From contig NZ_JABWEB010000003.1 in the NCBI RefSeq assembly GCF_013369485.1, positions 248,001 through 312,000 of the forward strand: a stretch of 64,000 nt of DNA, written 5' to 3'. How positions within the stretch are numbered: the first letter of the stretch is position 1; each line of letters opens with the position of its first letter. The translations under genes and the position numbers were made by a program. This DNA comes from Massilia sp. BJB1822. GTDB lineage: Bacteria > Pseudomonadota > Gammaproteobacteria > Burkholderiales > Burkholderiaceae_D. Under the pieces are notes generated by a model, which was given only the letters and a program-made list of their open reading frames with translations, ran no database searches and was not told where the DNA came from. This document shows, piece after piece, positions 1 through 7,355 of the stretch.

Positions 1-321
1 CGGTGGTGCGGCCTGCTTCTGAGCTTGCGCTGGCCCCACCATGAGGTAGCCGGGGCTTTCAATGTTCCAATGCGCCGGCAGCGCGCGTCTCAATGCCTCG
101 GGTTCGACAGCGACTTTGAGAAAGATATAGGGATCGTGGATGCGCTCGGCGCAGGCTTGCAGTGCATGCCCGGCATCGGCAAAGACGTAGCGCCGCAATT
201 GCGCCGGCATGCCCACTTCAACGACGAAGCCTTCGCCATATGGCAGCGGCGCAGGCACGCCGCGGGACAAGCTCCAGCCAGTAAGCCAGCGTTCGATCAA
301 TGCGAGGTCGATGGTTGCCAA
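1..321 (-). CDS. GNAT-like N-acetyltransferase, 5' part only
   Basis: This is the N-terminal 107 codons of a gene that runs off the left edge. I chose the TTG at 319-321 because a GGAG lies eight bases upstream. An in-frame ATG at 358-360 would add 13 residues but has no clear ribosome site. The protein begins with a WLTGWSLSRG segment, then PYGEGFVVEVG and LRRYVFAD. From memory this matches the N-terminal region of a proteobacterial family annotated as GNAT acetyltransferase. The acetyl-CoA binding part would lie outside the window, so substrate and activity cannot be judged. It lies 73 bases downstream of the amidohydrolase stop on the same strand and may be co-transcribed with it. Confidence 0.55.
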   Translation of the reverse strand, partial: MATIDLALIERWLTGWSLSRGVPAPLPYGEGFVVEVGMPAQLRRYVFADAGHALQACAERIHDPYIFLKVAVEPEALRRALPAHWNIESPGYLMVGPAQAQKQAAPP

Positions 322-394
322 GACGAGTTCTCCGTGAATATCAGGCCGATAGCCTAGCATTAATCCCGAATCGCTGCGTCGATGGTCCCTGCGG

Positions 395-1699
395 TCAAAA
401 TCCCTCGCGCTGGAAAAGCAGCCGGCCCGCGCCAAATGTGCATTTCACGTCGGCGAATCGCTTTACGTCGGCGGCGGGGTCGCCATTCAGGACCACGAGA
501 TCCGCCGACATTCCCGTTTCGAGCCGGCCGCGCAGCGCTTCCTTGCGCCAGCGGGCCGCCGGTCCAGTGGTGAGCGAGGCGAGTATCTGCATGGGCGTCA
601 TGCCCGCTCTCGCCATCAGGCTGTATTCTTCGGCCGGGTCGAAATCCGTCATATACCCCACATCCGTGCCGAAGAGAACCTGGCCGCCCGCGTCGATATA
701 GGCTTTGAGCTGCCGTTCGGCCAGGCCGACAATCTTTTCGCGCACTTCGGCCGGAACCTGTTCCTTATCCAGCTCGTAGCGCCATAGCTTCAGGGTTGGC
801 ACAACGGACACCTTGCGCGCCACCATCCCCGCGATCAGCGGCGCATCCCAGGATGAGCCGGCAGGATCGATCGTGGTGTGCACGATGATGTCGGCGCCGG
901 CCGCAACCGCGCTGCGAACGCCGTCAGGATCGGTTGGGTGAACCATCACAAGTCCTCCAAGCCTGTGCGTCTCGTCGGCCGCTGCGCTGGCGATTTGCGG
1001 ATTCATGCGCCTTATCTCGCCCTGGCCCACTGGCGCCGCGACGAACAGCTTTGTTCCATTGGCACCGTCGGCGAGATTGCGGCGTACCTGGACGGAGGCT
1101 TCTTCGACCGTCGCGGGCTGGGCCAACCGGCGCAGAATCTCGGGCTGAAGCTGGCGAAGATAGAACGGAATTCCGTTATGGGGATAGAGGGGCGAACCTG
1201 CCGTCAAAATTTCCGGCCCAAGCACGGCGCCGCTGGCAATGCGCTGCCTTAGCGCCGTGGTGTTGGCAAGCTGCGAGCCGGTATCGACCACCGTGGTGTA
1301 GCCGAAGCGGGTCAGCATCCTGGCCAGCGATTGTTCGAGTTCCTTGGGCGCCCGCGTGGCGGCGTTGGCGAAGGAATCGTCGGTGAAATGCACATGGCTG
1401 TTCTGGAATCCGGCCGCGATGACGCCGCCGTTACAGGCTTGCGCGCTTCCGCTGCCCACCGCCGGCGGGCTGCCGGTGCCGACGGCCTCGATCTTGTCGC
1501 CATTTACCAGCAGCCACGCGTTGGCGAGCGGCGGCCGGTCTGGGGCCACGTAGAGAAGCGAGCCTGTGACGAGCCATCGCTTTTCAGCGGGCGTGCCGGC
1601 TGGCTGCGTCGAAGCGCAACCGGCCATGCTGACGAAACCGGCAAACGCCAGCATGCGCACGATTGCTCTGACGCGGCTTTCAGTGGGAAGTGGATGCAT
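395..1699 (-). CDS. Lipoprotein amidohydrolase
   Basis: A 434-residue metal-dependent hydrolase of the amidohydrolase superfamily (imidazolonepropionase/prolidase-like). A hydrophobic N-terminus ends in the lipobox SMAGC with Cys28, so the mature enzyme is probably a lipoprotein facing the periplasm. Metal-ligand motifs are visible: HVH at 102-104, a Lys in GTKLF that could be the bridging carbamylated lysine, MVHPTD, IVHTT and FGTDVGY near the C-terminus. The tail MSADLVVLNGDP is the typical end of the small beta-sandwich domain. The substrate cannot be told from sequence; relatives cleave cyclic amides or Xaa-Pro dipeptides. No partner is obvious, as the upstream LodB-like gene ends 85 bases away. 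Confidence 0.85.
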   Translation of the reverse strand: MHPLPTESRVRAIVRMLAFAGFVSMAGCASTQPAGTPAEKRWLVTGSLLYVAPDRPPLANAWLLVNGDKIEAVGTGSPPAVGSGSAQACNGGVIAAGFQNSHVHFTDDSFANAATRAPKELEQSLARMLTRFGYTTVVDTGSQLANTTALRQRIASGAVLGPEILTAGSPLYPHNGIPFYLRQLQPEILRRLAQPATVEEASVQVRRNLADGANGTKLFVAAPVGQGEIRRMNPQIASAAADETHRLGGLVMVHPTDPDGVRSAVAAGADIIVHTTIDPAGSSWDAPLIAGMVARKVSVVPTLKLWRYELDKEQVPAEVREKIVGLAERQLKAYIDAGGQVLFGTDVGYMTDFDPAEEYSLMARAGMTPMQILASLTTGPAARWRKEALRGRLETGMSADLVVLNGDPAADVKRFADVKCTFGAGRLLFQREGF

Positions 1700-1784
1700 T
1701 TGTCGTCCTGGAAAAATGGATCACGCGATGGCTCGCCGGCGCCAAGGATAGCATCTTTCCAGTATCAAAAAAGCATGACCAGCA

Positions 1785-2909
1785 TCATGAATGGCGTCGC
1801 TGCCAGAACGGCGAGCCGGGCCAACGCCGCTCCATGCCGTACCAGATGTCGCGGTGCGCGGCGTAGGCGCGCTGGATGCGGCCGATTTCGTCCTGATAGT
1901 CCAGCAAGGCCGTACTGTCGCCGTACAAATGGCGGTGCAGCGCCTCCGCTCCGGCCAGGCCGGTGTAAAGCGCGTTGAAGAGTCCCTGTGACGAAAGCGG
2001 GTCGAAGGCCAGGGCCGCGTCGCCCACCGCCAGCCAGGCCTGGCCGCTGGCGGATGATAGCGCCGCACTGTTGGCGGCGCAAAATCCGTATTCGTCCGCC
2101 GCCGTTGCCTGCATTTGCAGTAGCGCGGCGATGGCGGGAACGCTGGCGGCACGCGCCAGCAGGAGTGCCGGTACGCGGGCCGCCTGCGCCGCCGCTAAAT
2201 CGGCATCCGTATAGAAAGCCAGCAGACGGCGGCCACCCGGTAGGGCTGAGGTGTACCACCAGCCTTCGGTTTCCGCATGCAGTTCGCTGCTGGCGCCGAC
2301 TGAACAGCCCCTATTGCTGGCGGCAGCACCATCGCGGCCCAGCAGCCAACCGCAAACCAGCTTGTCGCCCGCATGGCGCTGACTGCCGGCATGGCGCGAG
2401 AAGGAGCTGTTGCGGCCACTAGCATCGATCACTGCCCGCGCCTCGACCGCCAGCGCGCGTCCTTGCCGCATCAACTCCAGGCGCCAATGCGGTTCGGCGC
2501 CCTCTTCCCATTGCGCGCCGACCAGGCGGCTATCCGTCAGCACGGCGGCGCCGCGCTGTTGCGCCACTTCCAGCAGCCAGGCGTCGAAACGGTCGCGCTC
2601 CAGGTGCCAGCCGTGGCCATCCAGATTACGCATCGCATCTTGCTCCAGCGCGGCGGCACTGCCCCAGGTGCTGCGCGTGTGCTGGCAAGGCAGATGGCCT
2701 TGGGCCAGAAAGGCCGCCTCAAGCCCCATATCGCGCAGCAGACGGCCAGCCGCCGCCGGCAGCGACTCGCCGATGCGCGAGCCGGTGGCTGCGCGCTTGT
2801 CGGCCAGCAGCACACGGGCATGGGGGGCGAGATTCAGCGCGGCCGTGCTGCCGGCCGGCCCTCCCCCCAGAACCAGCACATCGGCCTGCAGGCAAATGCC
2901 GCCGTTCAC
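1785..2909 (-). CDS. LodB-like FAD-dependent oxidoreductase
   Basis: A 374-residue flavoprotein with a classic N-terminal dinucleotide fold, GGGPAGSTAAL at about residues 15-25, and the GESLPAAA segment typical of flavin monooxygenase/halogenase-like proteins including LodB. The GTG start at 2907-2909 lies three bases after the stop of the upstream catalase/LodA-like gene, so the two are almost certainly translated together. In characterised systems LodB is needed for post-translational formation of the cysteine tryptophylquinone cofactor in LodA. By family and position this protein is inferred to do the same for its neighbour. An independent hydroxylase role is possible but less likely given the pairing. 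Confidence 0.82.
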   Translation of the reverse strand: MNGGICLQADVLVLGGGPAGSTAALNLAPHARVLLADKRAATGSRIGESLPAAAGRLLRDMGLEAAFLAQGHLPCQHTRSTWGSAAALEQDAMRNLDGHGWHLERDRFDAWLLEVAQQRGAAVLTDSRLVGAQWEEGAEPHWRLELMRQGRALAVEARAVIDASGRNSSFSRHAGSQRHAGDKLVCGWLLGRDGAAASNRGCSVGASSELHAETEGWWYTSALPGGRRLLAFYTDADLAAAQAARVPALLLARAASVPAIAALLQMQATAADEYGFCAANSAALSSASGQAWLAVGDAALAFDPLSSQGLFNALYTGLAGAEALHRHLYGDSTALLDYQDEIGRIQRAYAAHRDIWYGMERRWPGSPFWQRRHS

Positions 2910-2912
2910 CGA

Positions 2913-5825
2913 TCAGTCCAGGCCGCGCGGGAAGCGGTGGACCTTCTCGATGCTGGCCAGGTCTTCTTCCGGCTCCAGATGCAGGGTTTGCCCTTGCACC
3001 GCTGTCGCCTTGCTTGCGTGCAGTCGGCGCTGCTCCGCCTGCGCCCGCAGCACTTCGGGAATCTCGACGTGCTGGTCTTCCACCTCCAGATGGGCGGGGA
3101 AATGGCTGCGATCCGACGGGCCGTTGCGCACCTCCACCACGCCAAGGTGGTCGAAGTGGTGGATCATGTGGTTGATCTTCTCGGTATAGCTGCCGCTGCC
3201 GAGCGGTTCCAGCCAGCTGGCCCGGTTGGCGAAGGCGGCCAGGCGCTCGCTCAGCGGGCGCTTCTCGTCCACCACGATCTTGTAGTTTTCCTCGCTCAGC
3301 ACCTGGTTCGGCACTCGCGCCGGCCAGAAGCTGGGGATGTAAGGGTCGTAGCTCTTGTCGTAGCCGGACTGACAGCTGGCCGTATCGGTCTGCCATGGCA
3401 CGGCCATCCAGCGCGTAATGCCGCCTGGCTGTTGCCCATACAGTGGACCGTTGGGAATGGTCACGCCGTCGCTGCTCAGCACATCGCCCAGGCCGGGCGC
3501 GATCCAGCCGGTCGGCGCATGGGCAAAGCGGAAGGGCTGCATATAGATGCTCTTGGCGCGCACCGGCCAGGTCATTTCGCAGCCGGGGTGGAAGGCATCG
3601 GCCAGGCAGAACTCCAGCGCGGCACGAGTCAGCACCTCGCCCTGGCGCAACGGCGGCACGTCTTCGATCCTGGTCGGCGCGGCTTCCCTGGGCGGCCAGT
3701 CCTCGATGAATTTGCCGTCGGCCCATAGCTTGAGCATGGCCAGCTGGGTGTCGCTCAGGGTGGCATTCTGGCGCATGGACACCGGCGGCAGGCTCATTGA
3801 GTCGCCATAAATCCAGGGCCAGGGCTTGGGCGATTCGCCATCCACCGCGTAATTGCGGAACTGCAGGGCAATCGACTGGCGCAAGGCATGATTCGAGGCG
3901 CTGGCGTCGGACAGGCGCTCCAGCGCCTGGGAGCTGGTCAGGTCGAAGGCGCCGCGCCAGCCGAAGCCGGAAGCAAAACCGGCATTCACCCATTGCAAGC
4001 CGGCCATGCGCTGGAAGATAGGCAGAATCTCGGCGCTGAAGCTGGGCCTTTCGGGCATGGGCAAGGTGCCGGCCTTGATCGAGACGTCGCGCATCAAGTC
4101 CCACATGGTGCGAACCGATTTGCGCATTGGGCCGTAATTGGGCGGCGCCACGACCACCCAGGCTGGCAGCACTTCCAGTTCCTGGTTCTGGTAGGTGACG
4201 CTGGCCTTAACCGGGCCGTCGGAGACGTCATCGTGCCATGCTTCGTTGTTGGCGAAGGTGATTGCCCGGCTGTTGTCGTAGGAAGCGGCCGCGCCATGGC
4301 CCCCCAGGACCAGCAGGCGGCCTTGATCGTCGGTGAAGATCTCACCGAGATACACTTCCTTGTCCCAGAACTTGCCGTCGTCGAAGCGCCGGGGAGGCGC
4401 CTTGATGCCCGAGACGCTTTGCGGCTTGGGCGTGATCGCCAGCCGGGCGCGGTCGGATACGCTGGCGTTGCGCAGCGTCGTGGGCTGTGCGGCCTTGGCT
4501 TCGGGAATATCCAGGGCCAGCTGGAATCCGTACCAGGCGGCTTTGGTGTTTGCCAGCTGCACCTTCCACTCGATCTGCGCATTGGCTGGCGTCAACTCGT
4601 GCACGATCTCGCCCTTGGCGTTCAGGCCATAGACGCGGAAGCGCGCTGCCTGGCGCTTGAGGCGCTTTTGCGCGTCGCGGTAGAAGCCTTCCGCTTCGGC
4701 CGGCGGCTCGGGCACCTCTGGCCCGACAAACCAGGCGTCGGGACTGCTGCCGACGCGGGCGACGCCGATGCTGGGGTAAATGGCGGCTTTCACGATTGCA
4801 TCGTCGACCACCGGCAGCGGAGTGGCCGATGGCCGCGGTTGCGGCGCTTCCTGCAGCGGTTCGCCGTTGGCCATGCGGCGGCACTGCGCTCCAGCCGCAT
4901 ACGCCACCTTGCGCGCATCGGCGATGGAGCCGAACGGCGCCTGTGCCGGCGGCACGCGCCAGATATTGAAGGACAACAGCTCGCCATATTCGGCCTGGCC
5001 GCGCCGGCCGATATCCTGCGGCGGCAGGATCAGGGTGGCCACATGCACGAAGGCGCTTTCCTCCAGCGGCCACTCGACGGTAGCGCGGTCCAGCGGCATG
5101 CTTTCAGGATTGGTGCGCTTTTGCACCTCGAGCCGGAAGCGGTACTCGCTTTTCGCCAGGCGGCGCGCCATGTCCACGGCCAGGTAATTGCTGCTGTCGT
5201 TGGGCACATTTTCCGGCGCGGTTTCCGGCACCAGGCGGTATTTCACATAATGGCTGCCGCAGTGGAAAGGCAGAATGGCCCAGTAGCCGGTGGTCAGCAC
5301 GCTGGATTCCACTTTTTTCATGCGGTTCAGGATATCGGCGGTTTTCTTGTGCTCTTTGAGATAGCTGTCGTAATCGTTCAGCACCACGCCAGCGTGGGTG
5401 AAGGCCGCCATTTCTTCGGCAGTGTCGACGAAGAAGATGGGGAAGTTCTGCATGATGAAGTCAGCGGTATTGCCCTCTTCCCCCAGCGCATTCGGGCCGG
5501 GGACGCCGAACAGCTTGATGCCGATGCCAAGCGTGGTCTCGAAATCGGTGGCATTCGGTGCGGTGTCGCTGGAGAACCTGACCCAGGCATCCAGCTTGTC
5601 ATGGGTGAAGATGCCGACCTTGAATTCCTGCGGAATATTGGGCGCCATCTCCAGCCGGCCGTGGGCCACGCCATGCAGCTTGCGGAAAACGGCGCGCAGG
5701 GCGGGCTTTTGTCCTAGCTTGATGCGCCCTTCCTGCACGATATCGACGAACATCTCCTTCAGTTGCGCGGTCGCGCTGGCGGCGCCCTCGCCTTTTGCGG
5801 CGTCCAACTCGGTTTCTTTGCTCAT
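2913..5825 (-). CDS. Catalase-like / LodA-type quinone oxidase fusion
   Basis: A 970-residue protein with two parts. Residues 1 to about 335 resemble small catalase-like haem proteins (y4iL type): a His in RKLHGVAHG, WVRFSSD, an Asn in QNFPIFF matching the distal Asn, and an SFNIWR segment followed by FGSIADARK. From about 345 the LodA/GoxA family begins with IYPSIGVARVG, FVGPEVP and VLGGHG. The tail holds HPGCEMTW (Cys749) and AVPWQTD (Trp811). These two, 62 residues apart, are candidates for the cysteine tryptophylquinone pair, which is 65 apart in LodA. Relatives oxidise the amino group of lysine or glycine and release hydrogen peroxide. No signal peptide is visible. The 3' partner is LodB-like. 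The fused catalase-like domain is unusual. Confidence 0.85.
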   Translation of the reverse strand: MSKETELDAAKGEGAASATAQLKEMFVDIVQEGRIKLGQKPALRAVFRKLHGVAHGRLEMAPNIPQEFKVGIFTHDKLDAWVRFSSDTAPNATDFETTLGIGIKLFGVPGPNALGEEGNTADFIMQNFPIFFVDTAEEMAAFTHAGVVLNDYDSYLKEHKKTADILNRMKKVESSVLTTGYWAILPFHCGSHYVKYRLVPETAPENVPNDSSNYLAVDMARRLAKSEYRFRLEVQKRTNPESMPLDRATVEWPLEESAFVHVATLILPPQDIGRRGQAEYGELLSFNIWRVPPAQAPFGSIADARKVAYAAGAQCRRMANGEPLQEAPQPRPSATPLPVVDDAIVKAAIYPSIGVARVGSSPDAWFVGPEVPEPPAEAEGFYRDAQKRLKRQAARFRVYGLNAKGEIVHELTPANAQIEWKVQLANTKAAWYGFQLALDIPEAKAAQPTTLRNASVSDRARLAITPKPQSVSGIKAPPRRFDDGKFWDKEVYLGEIFTDDQGRLLVLGGHGAAASYDNSRAITFANNEAWHDDVSDGPVKASVTYQNQELEVLPAWVVVAPPNYGPMRKSVRTMWDLMRDVSIKAGTLPMPERPSFSAEILPIFQRMAGLQWVNAGFASGFGWRGAFDLTSSQALERLSDASASNHALRQSIALQFRNYAVDGESPKPWPWIYGDSMSLPPVSMRQNATLSDTQLAMLKLWADGKFIEDWPPREAAPTRIEDVPPLRQGEVLTRAALEFCLADAFHPGCEMTWPVRAKSIYMQPFRFAHAPTGWIAPGLGDVLSSDGVTIPNGPLYGQQPGGITRWMAVPWQTDTASCQSGYDKSYDPYIPSFWPARVPNQVLSEENYKIVVDEKRPLSERLAAFANRASWLEPLGSGSYTEKINHMIHHFDHLGVVEVRNGPSDRSHFPAHLEVEDQHVEIPEVLRAQAEQRRLHASKATAVQGQTLHLEPEEDLASIEKVHRFPRGLD

Positions 5826-5980
5826 TTCGCTCTCTCATGTTCTGGGGTAAATCCGGCAGGGACCGGGCCTCATGCAGCAGCGTGAAACGAAACTTGATCG
5901 GGGATTGAGCAACTAGCATATGCCTGCAACGGCTATCGAAAGATATCCAATTGTCACGCGCGATGACAAACAGGCCAGGA

Positions 5981-6013
5981 AGAGAAAGCGCGGCGGCACG
6001 GATGGCCGCCGCG
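5981..6013 (-). terminator. Rho-independent terminator candidate
   Basis: A nine-base perfect GC-rich stem (5989-5997 pairing with 6005-6013) with a seven-base loop lies just after the PepSY gene stop at 6024. Read on the minus strand, the stem is followed by the pyrimidine-rich CTTTCTCTTCCT. This would end the receptor/PepSY transcript before the catalase-LodA gene. The tail is T-rich but not a pure T run. Confidence 0.5.
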
Positions 6014-6023
6014 AGAGAGGGAA

Positions 6024-7292
6024 TTACGATGCCAGCAAGGCTTGTCTCTGCGCTGTGGCAACGCGCGAGACGCGTTTGCGCCACCAGATGATGACGCCGG
6101 TCACGCTGAGCATGGCAACCACGATGCCCATGAAGGAAATCAGCACGCGCCCCGGCAGGCCGAGGATGCGGCCGGAATGCAGCGGGAACTGGGCTTGCAC
6201 GAAGATATCAGCCGCCGTGCCTTTCCATGGCTGGCGATCGCCCAGCAGGCGACCGTCCTCGCCGTCGAAGTACAGCACGGCCGGGCCGACGCCGCCGGAA
6301 CCGTGGTCGTCGCCCGGCTTGAAGAAGCTCACGCCGTAGATGCCGAAGTCCTGCGAGTAGAAGATGCTGCCAGCCGGCTCCGCCCATTGACGCTGCGCCG
6401 CCTCAGCGCTGGCGCGCTGGATGATGTCGGCGAAGGCGAAGCGCGGTTCGATCGGGTGATGCTTGTCGGCCGGCGTGCGCGTATCGAACGGCGTTGGCGT
6501 CACTTGCGAGACGGTCTTCATCACGGGATAGAAGATTTCGCGGTACAGATTCAGCGAGAAAGCGGTGAAAGCCAGGATGAACAGCAGCAGGAAGGTCCAC
6601 AGGCTGAAAGCGCGGTGCAGATCGAAATTGAGCTTGGCGCTGCCGCCTTTCCAGCGCACTTTCCACGCCGGCTGCCAGCGCTGCCACCAGGATTTGGCGG
6701 CCGGCACGCGCCCAAGCTCCTTGCGGCGGCTCACCGGCAAGGTCAGGTAGAAGCCGACGAAGCTGTCGAAAGTCCAGATCATGGCGATGCCGCCCATCAG
6801 CCACAAGCCCCACTGGTCGATGCCCCACATCTCGGGAATATGCAGGGTGTAGTGCAGGCGGTAGAGGAAGGAGACGAAGGTTTCCTTGGTGATCGGCCAG
6901 ACCGCGCCCCATTCGCGCTTGCCCAATTCGGCGCCGCTGGCGGGATCGACGAAGACCTGGTTGAAGCCCGGCTCGATCAGCTTTTTGCTGGCCGGATCGA
7001 CGCGGCCGCTGATGCCGAAGGAGATAGACTCGCCCGGCTCCGCATGCAGCGGCACGAAGCTAACGCGCACGTCGGGATAGCGTGCTTCGACCTGGCGCGC
7101 CAGGTCCAGCGGCGCCAGGGCCGGCCCGCTGGTGCTGGCGTGCATCAGGTGGGGATTGAGCAGGTCGTCCAGCTCGTGGTCCCAGGAGATGATGGCCCCG
7201 GTCAGGCCGCTGATGAACAAAAAGCCGGCAGTCAGCAAGCCGGCGTAACGATGAATGATAGTCCAGAAGGCGCGCACACCAGACTCCTGCAA
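6024..7292 (-). CDS. PepSY-associated membrane protein
   Basis: A 422-residue inner-membrane protein of the PepSY-TM family. An N-terminal helix begins IIHRYAGLLTAGFLF. A periplasmic region holds PepSY-like segments. Further helices follow (GLWLMGGIAMIWTF, TFLLLFILAFTAFSL), with a C-terminal helix ending MLSVTGVIIWWRKR. Such proteins are commonly linked to TonB-dependent siderophore receptors and are thought to help reduce or release iron, though few have been tested. It starts 63 bases after the receptor gene on the same strand and likely shares its Fur-controlled transcript. A GC hairpin lies in the gap between them. Confidence 0.85.
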   Translation of the reverse strand: MQESGVRAFWTIIHRYAGLLTAGFLFISGLTGAIISWDHELDDLLNPHLMHASTSGPALAPLDLARQVEARYPDVRVSFVPLHAEPGESISFGISGRVDPASKKLIEPGFNQVFVDPASGAELGKREWGAVWPITKETFVSFLYRLHYTLHIPEMWGIDQWGLWLMGGIAMIWTFDSFVGFYLTLPVSRRKELGRVPAAKSWWQRWQPAWKVRWKGGSAKLNFDLHRAFSLWTFLLLFILAFTAFSLNLYREIFYPVMKTVSQVTPTPFDTRTPADKHHPIEPRFAFADIIQRASAEAAQRQWAEPAGSIFYSQDFGIYGVSFFKPGDDHGSGGVGPAVLYFDGEDGRLLGDRQPWKGTAADIFVQAQFPLHSGRILGLPGRVLISFMGIVVAMLSVTGVIIWWRKRVSRVATAQRQALLAS

Positions 7293-7313
7293 TTCAAGAT
7301 TTTCAAGTGAAAC

Positions 7314-7343
7314 GCGGGCCAGGACGATCGCGCCCCGGCCCGC
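7314..7343 (-). other. Intercistronic GC hairpin
   Basis: The seven-base inverted repeat GCGGGCC/GGCCCGC (7314-7320 with 7337-7343, loop of 16) lies between the receptor stop and the PepSY start. On the minus strand there is no proper T run after it. It may slow decay or reduce read-through from receptor to PepSY gene rather than act as a full terminator. Confidence 0.25.
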
Positions 7344-7355
7344 AGCCCGTAATGC

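Noticed and set aside
3888..5717. Plus-strand open frame of 609 codons over the catalase-LodA gene
   Set aside because: It mirrors the real gene's codon pattern, has no recognisable domain and no ribosome site. The frame at 2373-3728 is rejected for the same reason.
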